NCBI RefSeq assembly: GCF_019649055.1
Contig: NW_026570237.1
Coordinates: 620,001-684,000, forward strand
Reading direction: 5' to 3'
DNA: 64,000 bases
Source of the DNA: Paramacrobiotus metropolitanus
Lineage: Eukaryota; Tardigrada; Eutardigrada; Parachela; Macrobiotidae
Made by a program: the position numbers and the translations under genes. The notes beneath the pieces were generated by a model that saw only the letters and a program-made list of their open reading frames with translations, did no database searches and had not been told where the DNA came from. Shown one piece after another: positions 47,396 through 56,917 of this stretch (its first letter is position 1; each line of letters starts with the position of its first letter).

Positions 47396-48535
47396 TCATA
47401 ACAGGCTGTGTTGGTCACATTCACGACATTCAAAATAGTCAGTAGCAAATTTTTCACCACCTCCGCCATAGCTTACACTGCGCTGCACCCAGTTTGTTCC
47501 ATCAAACAGTATTCGATCACGAGCTCCTGAACAGTGCTGTGTTTTACGATCACACCGTGCACAGAAAAAAATTCTATATTCACGTTCCATTTCCATGCGT
47601 TGCATTCGATTAGCTTGCAAATGTGTGAGAAGGCTATATAGATGAATTTCCGTGCCAGTGGCATTGATCCGGTTAAAGGAGGCAATAGCATCTTTAATTT
47701 CCTCTCGAGTGTAGCCGTAGCGCATAGCTTTTCTGTGTAAGGCGCTGCCAGAGGGAGTGAAGGGCACGCTGCTGCTGGCGGGGGCGTTGCTGTCTCCGCC
47801 GTACTCGTCATCGCACCTAGTTTTGCCGACTTTATCTTTCAGTTTCGTAGTTTCCGTAGTAGTGGCAGTGCATGATTTCTCCGTATCTTTAATTTGTTGA
47901 ACAGCTGTCGATGATGACGATGACTCTACAGTAGGTACCGAAGGCGACGGGGGTGGTGGTGGTGGCGATGGCGGTCGGGGGAAAGCGGTCGCATCAGTAA
48001 GTCGTGTAAGCAAGTATAGACAGGTTGGAGACCAGTGTAAATGCTGCATAAGCGGAACATCGCTCGCTTTCCATCGGTTCAGATTCACCCCGCAGTAAAA
48101 GCAGGTGACGGTGTCACCATATCCCTGATAAAAGAATCCGGCATGTGCTAACTGGGTAGGGGTTTGTTGTAACTGCTTTGACCAGGTGGTGAAAGAGTTA
48201 ACTCGCGTCTCAAAATCGGAAAAGTAGGGGGCAAATCCTGGCTGTACGTCTAACTTCCTGGAAGTGTAGGTGAGCGGAAAAAAATTCTCTCGCAACTTGG
48301 CACAATCTGGATTTCGTTTCAGATGCAGTTGCAAAGGGTTCGAAACAAAGGACAAATCAAATTCGATGGCTTGACAAAATAAACAGTATACAGAATGAGT
48401 AAGATTAATCGATAAAAATCCATCAACTTTGCCCAAACGGTGGCTATCAGGCATCTGACCTTTGCCAGCATGTAAATGTAACATGCCATCGTCCTCACGC
48501 ACGATGCAAGGTTCAAAGTTATTTATTTCCGCCAT
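47396..48535 (-). CDS. BIR-domain protein, inhibitor-of-apoptosis-like
   Basis: 379 residues from ATG 48535. A good BIR domain lies at residues 111-176: 'RVNSFTTW' start, 'AHAGFFYQGYGDTVTCFYC', then His165 and Cys172, the CCHC zinc ligands. An earlier diverged half-BIR has Cys51, Cys54, His71 and Cys78. A Pro/Ser-rich linker (residues 188-215) follows. Then comes a UBA-like helical stretch ('AMRYGYTREEIKDAIASF') and a C-terminal Cys4 zinc ribbon (CARC near 325, CREC near 370) where many IAPs have a RING. BIR proteins of insect DNA viruses block caspases and host cell death. The gene is intronless and divergent from the genes at 48.8 kb. Confidence 0.8.
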   Translation of the reverse strand: MAEINNFEPCIVREDDGMLHLHAGKGQMPDSHRLGKVDGFLSINLTHSVYCLFCQAIEFDLSFVSNPLQLHLKRNPDCAKLRENFFPLTYTSRKLDVQPGFAPYFSDFETRVNSFTTWSKQLQQTPTQLAHAGFFYQGYGDTVTCFYCGVNLNRWKASDVPLMQHLHWSPTCLYLLTRLTDATAFPRPPSPPPPPPSPSVPTVESSSSSTAVQQIKDTEKSCTATTTETTKLKDKVGKTRCDDEYGGDSNAPASSSVPFTPSGSALHRKAMRYGYTREEIKDAIASFNRINATGTEIHLYSLLTHLQANRMQRMEMEREYRIFFCARCDRKTQHCSGARDRILFDGTNWVQRSVSYGGGGEKFATDYFECRECDQHSLL

Positions 48536-48831
48536 TTCCGCTGGTGAAAACTTTAAAACTCAAGCCTTATGTGAAGAAAGACAGTTTATATGATAACCGC
48601 GCCACAAATAATTGTCGACAATTATTTTCGGGGGAGGAACGTGGGAGTGCGCAACTAAAGAGATTGCGTGACTAGGCGGGTGTTACAGTATCTGCCAGAA
48701 ATAATTGCCAACAATTACACTGAGGGGAGGAAAGTGGGAGTGTGTTATTTCAGAGGTTTACGTGACTGGGCGGGCATCAACAAAGACACCAAAAATGTTT
48801 CGGGAAATAAAAGCTGCCCTCTGCCTTTTAG
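48536..48831. promoter_or_regulatory. Divergent promoter region with 93-bp-period duplication
   Basis: Two related blocks (48606-48684 and 48699-48779) share AAATAATTG(T/C)C(G/A)ACAATTA, then GGGGAGGAA(C/A)GTGGGAGTG, then CGTGACT(A/G)GGCGGG. The first contains a perfect AATTGTCGACAATT palindrome (48609-48622). GGCGGG boxes also occur before the other gene starts near 55.9 and 59.8 kb. The duplication lies between the minus-strand BIR gene and the plus-strand genes, so a shared enhancer-like promoter is the simplest reading. Confidence 0.5.
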
Positions 48832-49187
48832 ATGCCCATTAGAACGGATATGGATAGCACAGTTGTGAATAATTTGGATATTTGCAGCAACGAGGAGGCG
48901 TTGACCAACAAGCCCGAGTATCAACACCTTGTCCAGTCTGCTCCTTTTATTATTGTGGTAAGTGTGAGTAAATGGTATATAAATGCATTAACAAGGAAAC
49001 CATCTTTCAGTTTTCATGCAGTGTATATGCGTTCTAGTGAAAGAGGATGATGGCTTTTCGGGAGCATATGATGATGACATGGCAGAAACAAAAAGGCGCT
49101 ACCTTATTTTTCATAATTTTTTCAATGCAGCTAACAACTATCTGTTTATTGGCGCGTGGAAATGCTTCTATCAGCAGATTTGCTAAT
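48832..49187 (+). CDS. Possible small spliced ORF, unrecognised
   Basis: The ATG at 48832 opens a 42-codon exon ending at a consensus donor (48957/48958, GTAAGTG). Acceptors lie at 49010 and 49021. With the second, the frame continues in phase through a Tyr/Phe-rich stretch including RRYLIFHNFFNAANNYLFIG and stops near 49185. This frame competes with the glycoprotein ORF at 49047 in another frame, and a TATA box at 48976 lies inside its intron. Either may be real. No domain is recognised. Confidence 0.3.
48976..48983 (+). promoter_or_regulatory. TATA box upstream of the glycoprotein ORF
   Basis: TATATAAA, 71 bases before the ATG at 49047. Similar TATA-like sites precede other genes of the virus-like block (51258-51264 minus, 56046-56053 plus, 58059-58065 minus). 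Confidence 0.5.
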
Positions 49188-49622
49188 GAAACCTCGACGT
49201 TTATGGACGAGAAAGGAATATTGGTCGGACGCTTTATTAATGAAACGTTATTTCTTATTAGAAGCTCAAGAGCATACCTTATTCGTAAAAATTTTGATTT
49301 TTTCAACCTGTTAAACAGTACTCTACAACAAAACAGAAACAGGTTGCCAAGTTACCAGCTCAACATCACAGCTGTACCTTCCACTTATCAGGCAGGAGCT
49401 AGCCGCCTGGATATCATCCTCTTTCCAGTTAAACGCAATTCTAGCGACTTTGTCAATATTAAAAATGATGAAGTGATGCGCTGTACCAGTGTGAACGCAA
49501 TACCACCATCTTCTGTTTCAGCACAAACCCACCTGCATCATGCTCAGTCTCAGCCTGTACAAGCCAGAAGCGCCTCGAGTGGATATGCGCCTGATAAGCC
49601 AACCACGCGGCCAGCAGGGTGA
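49047..49622 (+). CDS. Secreted or membrane glycoprotein-like ORF
   Basis: 191 codons from a double ATG at 49047. The N-terminus has a positively charged stretch followed by a hydrophobic segment (GATLFFIIFSMQLTTICLL), a signal peptide or signal anchor. Six N-glycosylation sequons follow within about 130 residues (NAS, NET, NET, NST, NIT, NSS), far more than expected by chance. It has a TATA box 71 bases upstream. No family is recognised. The last 83 bases overlap the PC4-like ORF in another frame. If it is real, it could be an accessory membrane protein of the virus-like element. Confidence 0.5.
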   Translation: MMAFREHMMMTWQKQKGATLFFIIFSMQLTTICLLARGNASISRFANETSTFMDEKGILVGRFINETLFLIRSSRAYLIRKNFDFFNLLNSTLQQNRNRLPSYQLNITAVPSTYQAGASRLDIILFPVKRNSSDFVNIKNDEVMRCTSVNAIPPSSVSAQTHLHHAQSQPVQARSASSGYAPDKPTTRPAG

Positions 49623-50058
49623 TGATGGATGTTACCGGCCGACCAAATACGGGTTTTACTTCCCCATCGATTATATACCGGAGTTTTTAAATGCCGTCCG
49701 TCAATTAATGCGCCATGTAAACCAGTGGAAAGCCGCTACTCCATGCCTACAAGCAAAACCTACAGCTCGTCGTTATTCCGCTGCCGCCGTCAGACCCCCA
49801 CAACCCCTCTCCGTACCGGCAGCACGCAACCGCTCAGCCAAAAGTATCCAACAGCGAAAAAGAAAAAATACTACTGAATCGCAGCGCTTACCTAGAAAAA
49901 AAATTCGGGGCGCGCCGCAGGTAAAGAGTACGCAAAATACTGTACAATGCACTAGTGATGATGAAAGTGACCCTGAATTTTTCGAAGACAAAACTGACGA
50001 TGCTGACGAAGATTTTGATAATAGCGAAGCAGCTGCTTTTTCGCCTGAAGATGCTTAA
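49519..50058 (+). CDS. PC4/p15-like DNA-binding protein
   Basis: The first ATG of the frame is 49540. A splice acceptor (CTTCTGTTTCAG) just before 49519 suggests this may be the last exon of a spliced transcript. Residues 1-62 look like the ssDNA-binding PC4 fold: 'APRVDMRLI', then 'RPTKYGFYFPIDYIPEFL'. The rest is basic with a bipartite nuclear signal (KRKNTTESQRLPRKK) and an acidic C-terminus (DDESDPEFFEDKTDDADED). PC4-like proteins act in transcription or as single-strand binders in DNA-virus replication. The assignment rests on one short region. Confidence 0.5.
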   Translation, partial: QHKPTCIMLSLSLYKPEAPRVDMRLISQPRGQQGDDGCYRPTKYGFYFPIDYIPEFLNAVRQLMRHVNQWKAATPCLQAKPTARRYSAAAVRPPQPLSVPAARNRSAKSIQQRKRKNTTESQRLPRKKIRGAPQVKSTQNTVQCTSDDESDPEFFEDKTDDADEDFDNSEAAAFSPEDA

Positions 50059-50302
50059 TGTTTGTTTGTTCGCCTGTGCGCATACATGAATCAGAATAAA
50101 ATGCAAGTGTGTTGTTAATCAAATTCGATATCTCCTAAAGGTCATATGAACACACACAAACTCACACTCACACACATAAAAAGTTGAAAATCACCATATA
50201 AGTTTTATGTCATTTTTACCACGGTACAGGGAGAGATATAAACAATTTCAAACTCGTAGTAGCAAAAATTCTAGAGAAAAATAAATAGTACAAATGACAA
50301 CA
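50059..50302. other. Intergenic between convergent genes
   Basis: Contains an AATAAAA near 50096 that can serve as a poly(A) signal, and an ACACACAA/ACTCACAC simple stretch at about 50150-50180. Confidence 0.5.
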
Positions 50303-51182
50303 TTAAATGATCTTATGAAGATGAGTAGGATCTGCCAACGACAAAGTTGATTTCCTTCCTTTCCTCGAATTGCTCTTCTTAAATTTTTTTTTCTCGCTTG
50401 CGGCAAGTTTTTTTCTCGGCTTTCGGTGGCGTTTTTGCTGACCGCGGCCGGACCGTATGCGAGCTCGGTTATCATCGAGGTGTTTCACTGGCACTAGTGC
50501 AAATTCCTCCATTCCTGAGTCCGTGATTGCATATATTCTTTGGTAACGGTCACTTTCTCCTTCTTCGAGAATGTTAGATCGAACGCGTAAGGCGTCAGGC
50601 GTGCACGACTTATAATCTAAGAAAAGGTAACCATAGTCTCTGCTTGTAGCTAATTTATAGGCTTCCATAAAACGAGCCGAGCTTCGAGGATACATTTGAC
50701 GGGCAAGAATCTCAATCTGCATCATGTCTCGTGGTTGTTTCCATAATACGAGATAATGTGCATTGAGCGATATTGTTCTCATCATTGGATTTTGGAAAAA
50801 AACATTCTGTACAGTAAGTATAACAGATCGATTTAAGTGGTGCGTACCGCGAGTGAATAATGAAACAATATCTTTATTGATGTTTTGCATCTGATCGTCT
50901 AAAATAATAAGCGAAGGCTCATTTTTATTTGTAAAACTTTCTTCAGCAATATCATCGGGAATATTCTTAATAAAAACAACGTTTTTGTATGTTTTTAATA
51001 ACTTTAAAAATAGGAGACTCATAAGAATAAATAAAGTGGATTCGCTTGGGAAATGGCGTGATCTTGCGGCGTTCTAAGAGTTGATTAATCCAATACGTTT
51101 TGCCGCCCTGGCTCTGACAGCTGCATACCAAATTAAACGGGTGGATCAGCATAGGTTCGAAGCAATAGGAAGTATACATCAT
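50303..51182 (-). CDS. Genome-packaging ATPase (FtsK/HerA superfamily)
   Basis: Two overlapping frames make one gene. The first (from ATG 51182, which follows a TATATAA on the minus strand at 51264-51258) carries the Walker A region SCQSQGGKTYW, where Gln replaces the usual small residue, and 'RIHFIYSYESPIF'. The second (50303-51022) carries Walker B LIILDDQM and 'LNRSVILTVQNVFFQ' and ends in a Lys/Arg-rich tail. The frame changes by one base in an A run near 50985. In Polintons, adintoviruses and adenovirus-like viruses this ATPase pumps DNA into the capsid. The basic tail of about 45 residues is longer than I would expect. The gene abuts the polymerase gene on the same strand. Confidence 0.85.
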
Positions 51183-51257
51183 AGTTAACGACTTGTATAA
51201 GATTACACCCGCCCGACAGCCGGCACTTGATGAATGATGGTCACCTGCCCTCCTGCT

Positions 51258-51264
51258 TATATAC
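51258..51264 (-). promoter_or_regulatory. TATA box of the ATPase gene
   Basis: TATATAA on the minus strand, 76 bases before ATG 51182, followed by GCAGGAGGGC. It supports the ATG at 51182 over earlier start codons. Confidence 0.5.
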
Positions 51265-51279
51265 AACATTCGCTTTAAA

Positions 51280-54200
51280 TCAGTCTCGGCGAAATCCGAA
51301 TGGCTCAGTGCGAAAGCCGCTCTTGCGGATTATTACCCGTTTATCAAACGTAAACCGTAGCATCTTCCTTTGCTCTCGTGTTTGCAGTTCCCATTTTCCT
51401 TTGATGCGAAATATTTTGTACGGATTCATGAAATAATGCATAATTTTGGTGTCTTTCACCAGCTCTGCAAGCGTTTCCGGAGTGAAGAAATCGATATTTC
51501 CCTGGTTAATTGTAATGCCTTTTGCTTTAAATGCAGTATGGCCTTTTGCGGTGCGATAGGCGTACATTTTCGGCCCTCCGCACACAAACAACACTATTTT
51601 ATCATCGCCGATCTCAGACTTGAATTCTCCTAAACAATCTCCAACCGGAAGCGTGGCTAATCCAGGGCCTTCCATTGCAATAACACAGTCCGTGTCAACA
51701 TAGAGCAGCCGCTCTATTCCCACACTGCTCATTCCTGCATAGAGTTCTAAGCGTGCATAGCTTGTCACAAAGCCAGCAACAATAATATTTGCTCGAAGAT
51801 CTGTACTGTCAACATTGCAAATACTGGTGCTTTGAACTTGCAGGACATCATTATTAATGACGTCGATGTAGTTAACATCAAACGTGCCGGAATAAAACAG
51901 TTCGTTAAATCGCTTCATAGTTTTGACATACTCGAACTTTGGTTTGTTTTCTTTAATCGCCAACCGGCCCCATAACGTGTTCAGCATTAGTTTGGAGAGC
52001 AGTCGCCGCGTTGGATTGTTTTCCATTCTATCAGGGTGCACAACAACACCGTCCCTATCCTTTAATAATTTAAGGTAGGCCAGTCTGTCACTGTCAGACA
52101 GGCACCCCGCAGGGTATCCGCTAGCTGCGGCCTTTTCGCTCATAAAAGTGCTTATATACTTGGAAAACAGGTCGCCTTTTGGGGATAATGCCAAATTTCG
52201 TAAATTTCCACTACGGTATAGCCCAGTTTCTTAGCAAGAGTTAATTCCGGAGTGGTATAAACTCCATTGAAACTGCGTTCCTCGTCTGAGTGATAACAAG
52301 AAGATTCCTGATTATTTCGCTCAGCGCAGCGGCAGCACAGTACAAACATACATTTGTTGTTAATGCGTTGAGGTAGCAGCGGTAGATGTAAATTTTGCGG
52401 TGGTAGAACTCTAACATGAGCGATTCCAAAATAGTCGTCAATGTCTGCAAAGTCGTTGTATATTTTTTCAGGAAGTCCAACGGGATACAGTTTTTGTTTG
52501 CAGACAGCCGGGTACAACGAATTCTTATCCAAATAAGAAATGTATTGACCCTGTTCTACATCAGGTACCGCAAGAAGGCGAAAAGCTTCGGTCCGACCTC
52601 CAAACAATACATCACGGACGTCCATTGGCTTGACATGCTTGAAATCTTGTAGAATTTTAGCAGTGTCGGTATCCTGCTTTTTTTGGGCACTCCATTGGCA
52701 GCTCCAAATGCTTTGATATTTATAGCCCCGCTTTTCCAGAAAGGCTTGCTTGTGTTTCGTGGAGCGGAAAAGTTGGCCCATATTGTGGCCACCGTATGCA
52801 GTCGTGTCACTTGCATAACACGCTGGGCAACCATGGAAATAGCACCCGTGGTACTCAAATACTTCGTTCCTGACTTGCGAGAACCCATCTACATGATAAC
52901 GGCCGATGCGTTTTTCACCATCAGGGTGATTTCTAGCATGTTGGATAAAAATCTCTTCCTTTTTTTGTAAATAAAACAGCCATTCCAAACTTTCATAAGA
53001 ATAGGTTCGATGAGTCTGGAGATCTCGATATGTGAGGTACTGTATACTATTTTGGGGCATGAAAAGGGCGCGGTAAACGGTATTGACGAAGCCCGGTAGC
53101 GAAACTGATTCGATTAAAGGATTAAAACCACTGCACAGCGCCTTCATGTTTTCACAAAATCTCTGGCATGCCATGCGAAGAACTTGACAGTCGTTTTCGC
53201 AATATTTTAGAATCTCTTCATTGAACCGCCAGAGGCTTTTTTTTGCTTTTTCTGCATCATACCAGTCTCGGAACGCTTTGTAGTCGTCGATTTTCATTTG
53301 TGACGTCAAAAAGTATTGCTCATCCGGTATGCAGCCAGCGTAATTAAAATTTTCTGCACGGGCGAAGAGGAAAGGAAAGCGACCTTTCGCGGCTTCAAAT
53401 CCGAAGGCTTTCGGCATTTCCGCTAGCGCCATTGGCAGAAATGCCAAAGAATCTCTAAGAAGGATGTTATACTTTGCAACCTGAAAAGAAAAATTAACTG
53501 TTACTGCCGATTTGAAACATTGCAAGAATATTGCGTCTACCTTAATTTGCAAAAATTTAAGTCCTCTCATGATCACATCCGGCCAGAGTTCATTGGATTG
53601 TAGGTATTGCATTATGAAATTTCCATCATATCCCATAAGGTTATGAAAAATAACTATAAAATTTTTGTGGCGCTTATGAAACAGCCACTGGCAAAACCTT
53701 GTGCCTGCATTATGCCCAAAAAATGTTTTCGCCTTTCCTTCATCATTGACCGCTACTCCTGCAATGGGAACATGGCAAGCGTTACTAATATCAGCCTCAA
53801 AATCGCAGTACAGAAAAGGTTGGTCAGGTTTTGGCGGCTTTTCGTGCAATTGGACAAAACACCGGTGCTGCGCACTCACTACCAATTTGCAGCTTCTACA
53901 GAAATATTCCCCACATTGATGCAGTGGAAGCTCCGGATGTCGCGGGCGCTCCATGCAAATAATACTATCACAGTCATTACATTTTTGTCTTTTCTGACAG
54001 TCAGTCGTCAGATAATTATTGCGGTTGCTTGATGGTGATTCAATAGTTTTCTTGTGAATAGCGAAACAATCCGCGTTTCTAAATATTCGGTGGCATTTCT
54101 CGCATGGAATCTCCTGTTCATGAGGGCAATCGGCGCGCTGACAATTGAAACATTTTTTGCGGCAACGATGGTGGAAGTGGTCAAGTTGGTTAAGAAACTT

Positions 54201-55544
54201 TTTGCAAGCGTTACAGCGTTTTCTTTTACCAAAGAATCTGGCTGGTTTGGTAATAGCGGCATAATGGCTCCCGGATAACAGAATGTGCAGTTTCAAATGC
54301 TGTCTGAAACTCGCATTCTCACCCGAAAAAACCAGACCTGTTTCTGGATCAGGAGATCTGTACACAAGGAGACAAAATTCCGGCGATAAAACTTGCTGAA
54401 ATGCCGCAAAATGTTCATACGAAACCGCGCCTAGAGAAATTTTCGCCAGCAAGTGCAGTTTAACAGCTTCCACCTTCTGCACCTGTTTTCGACTATCACA
54501 TAGGTCCTGCCATTTCCGTTTATCTGTTAAGTGCAGCTTTCTAGCATGAGCAATTGCTATTGCTAGCGATCGTGCAAAACAGAGACTATCATTATTCTTT
54601 ACATTAATAATACCGCCACCGTACCGGGTTCTGGTAAGATTTCGAAAGTGTCGCTGACGTTGGTAACGGCCGCAACCGCTGCGACCCTGTCCGCTAGATG
54701 GGTGTACTAGGTTGCTATTGTTGTCGATGGTCAATCCTTTACCCGAAGGTGGTCGGGGTACGCGCAACAGATTTATAAAAATAGGTGCATCAAGTGAAAA
54801 TTCTGTTTTCGACGACAACGTATTGGCAATAAGATACAGAAACATTTCAACGTTCACCTGGTCTTGCGTCGAAAGCTTAATTTGTATAGGATGAGAAAGC
54901 TGTGACGATTCCAATGAGACGCTGATAAGATCGTCTTTATTTGGAACGAAATCTCGAAGCTTTTTGAATATATCTTCTAGCACGGCAAGTAAAACCGGCA
55001 GTACAGAATCTACGCCATGTACTGGCAGTTTTGCAAGTTGAATCTGAAAATTTCCCGCCCAAACATTAAATTTCTTGCTGTGGCGCGATGTGATTGAATG
55101 AAGCTGGTAATAACGCGCAGGCTGAGTGATGACCTTGTCAATTTCTGCACCTTTGGCTAGCTCGCTTTGGATGTCGCTTGTGGTGGTGGTGGTGGTGGTG
55201 GTGGTGTTGTTATTGTTGCTAGTACTTGGATTGTTGTTAACCATCTCGTTTACGCGACTCGAAAACAGCTTGTACGAAAAAGAAATATGTCGGGTCTGAC
55301 GATACAAGAATGAAACATCTGGAACACTTTTGCATTTTGCGTAGAGTCTGGCTAATTTCTCCTTGCCAATCTCTGGTGGTTTGCGTTTGCTCTTGGAATT
55401 TTTCTTTTGTTCCTTTATTTTCAAGGACGCTGCTGCCGCTGGCTTCCTCTTTTGTTGCCGTACTACCGCCTTTTTGACAAATACTTTCTGTTTGGTCGGA
55501 TTGTTCTGAGTGGTGGTTGTGTTGCTGCTGCTCACGCGGACCAT
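51280..55544 (-). CDS. Protein-primed family B DNA polymerase, one frame break
   Basis: The first ATG is 55544. The upstream frame (52152-55610) holds, in order: a basic N-terminus; an OTU-like region ('NNDSLCFARSLAIAIAHA', 'LLSGSHYAAITK'); a Cys/His zinc module near residues 466-585; and exonuclease motifs DFEAD (about 602), NLMGYD (about 656) and YCEND (about 803). 'EYHGCYFHGCPAC' and palm motif A DKNSLYP (about 1028) follow. The second frame (51280-52194) has motif B KLMLNTLWGRL and motif C YVDTDCV. The frame changes by one base in an A run near 52175. A 60-base segment (53540-53481) with GTAGAC...TTTTCTTTTCAG ends interrupts a conserved stretch and is probably an intron. The polymerase copies the linear viral genome from a terminal protein primer. 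Confidence 0.9.
53481..53540 (-). other. Probable 60-base in-frame intron in the DNA polymerase
   Basis: On the minus strand the segment begins AAG|GTAGAC and ends TTTTTCTTTTCAG|GTT. It encodes 20 in-frame residues that break the conserved stretch between 'GLKFLQIK' and 'YNILLRDSLAFLPM'. Its length, frame neutrality and strong pyrimidine tract match the 60-base intron in the capsid gene. Confidence 0.7.
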
Positions 55545-56104
55545 GTTTCCTTGTTTTGAAATATCGGGGATGACAATATCCTCTGTTACAACAACTACGC
55601 AAAATAGCACAACTGCGATGAAACCTTTCAGAAGCGCACCCGTTAATTACCGTTGATGTAATCCCTACCAATACAGCACAGGCAACTTTCGAAAATATGG
55701 TAAACATAGACAGGTGTACGCAGCACAGGAAAATGTACAACTGCCTGCACTAAATAAACTCTGCCAGCTGCTAGCGGGTTTTTATGCCTGTGGCGGCCAG
55801 CATTCAACCTTTTAAACAAATCTGTGCGTGACATGCAGCGACTTATTTACAGCAGAATGCGGAACAATTATTGTTTAACTGCGTGGTATAAGTTGTGTGG
55901 GCGGTAGGCGGTTAGTAGGCGGGCGGACGTTTCACTTAACTTCCTCCGCCTCCTTTAACGCCTCCTGGAAATCAATCATGTGTGCGTATCTGTAGCCCTC
56001 CCATTTGCGTGTGGTAAGTGTCATTGTTGTTTACTCGTGTGACTACATATAAATGCAAGAGGTGAGTTAACCACAGCATTTGGTAAGCGCTGACGTGACT
56101 AATA
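55545..56104. promoter_or_regulatory. Divergent promoter region between polymerase and second BIR gene
   Basis: Contains repeated GC-box-like elements: GGGCGGTAGGCGG and TAGGCGGGCGG at about 55898-55926, and CTCCGCCTCC at about 55946. A TATA-like site on the minus strand (GCATAAAAA, about 55777-55785) faces the polymerase gene, and one on the plus strand (CATATAAA, 56046-56053) faces the BIR gene. Minus-strand ORFs here (55545-55740) are not supported as separate genes. Confidence 0.45.
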
Positions 56105-56905
56105 ATGGATCCCTCCACTACCATTCAGTTTAATTTCGGTTCACTTCTAGCTAGCGGTTGCAAAGGAGGCGGCGGCGGTGCCGCATCATCATCATCATTA
56201 CCTTCGTATAATCGCGCATATGTCCGTGACAATAACAACGACGACGCCGACGACGGCGACAATAACAAGGAGGATAATCGTCGTAACGGCCACGGAAGAG
56301 GCGACAGCGACGACGACCAAGCCGTTTATGATCATGACGACTACGAGTGCACAGCGCTGCTTTACAGTAATCCCGAGAAAGACCGCCTGCGACACATGTA
56401 TACCGTCATGTTCCACCTGCCACACTGGAAACGCTATTATTTATCGGGCATGGGGTACAACTTTAGAAGCACTGTACGCTGTTTGCACTGTGAGAAAGAA
56501 CTTTACTGGCGTCAGACAGATGCCATTATACATCACGCTGAACGAGAATGTCAAGATATGAAAGCTTACTCACTCCTAAACACCGATCCCCATGAATGGC
56601 ACGCATCTCGCCGCCGCACTCACCCCAACCGTCTACGTACCTTTTACGACCTGCCGAATTTCCAGGATATTGAATTTTTGGTACAGCACGATTTTTACCC
56701 AACTAACGAAATCCAATGTGCACATCCTGGCTGCACATGGACAAGAAAATGGGAAGATATTAGATGTGTTGATTACCTTAAAAATTACAGCCATGGCCGA
56801 GTGCATCGGTACAAGGTTTTTCCTTACGATAGTAAAAGCCCAAAATTTTCAGTTGTGAAATCTTTAATGAAATCGCAAAAAGACAAGTGTGCAAAAAATG
56901 AATGA
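56105..56905 (+). CDS. Diverged BIR-like protein
   Basis: 266 residues from ATG 56105. The first third is Gly-, Asp- and Asn-rich, with an acidic stretch. Then come two BIR-like modules. One is 'MFHLPHWKRYYLSGMGYNF' with Cys-x2-Cys (LHCEKELYWRQ) and a later His and Cys. The second has 'RTFYDLPNFQDIEFLVQHDF' with 'CAHPGCTWTRKWEDI'. Both keep the zinc-binding spacing approximately, but many BIR core residues differ, so caspase binding cannot be assumed. The C-terminus is Lys-rich. It converges on the ribonucleotide reductase gene with 12 bases between the stop codons and has a TATA-like site about 52 bases upstream. Confidence 0.5.
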   Translation: MDPSTTIQFNFGSLLASGCKGGGGGAASSSSLPSYNRAYVRDNNNDDADDGDNNKEDNRRNGHGRGDSDDDQAVYDHDDYECTALLYSNPEKDRLRHMYTVMFHLPHWKRYYLSGMGYNFRSTVRCLHCEKELYWRQTDAIIHHAERECQDMKAYSLLNTDPHEWHASRRRTHPNRLRTFYDLPNFQDIEFLVQHDFYPTNEIQCAHPGCTWTRKWEDIRCVDYLKNYSHGRVHRYKVFPYDSKSPKFSVVKSLMKSQKDKCAKNE

Positions 56906-56917
56906 ATAAAAACTAAT

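Noticed and set aside
52150-52200. Programmed ribosomal frameshift in the DNA polymerase
   Set aside because: The sequence at the break does not form a standard slippery heptamer in the zero frame. Similar one-base breaks occur in unrelated genes, so an indel is simpler.
55237-55740. Minus-strand ORF in another frame over the PolB start
   Set aside because: It shadows the polymerase frame, and its composition follows the polymerase repeats. Only its first 50 residues are outside the polymerase gene.
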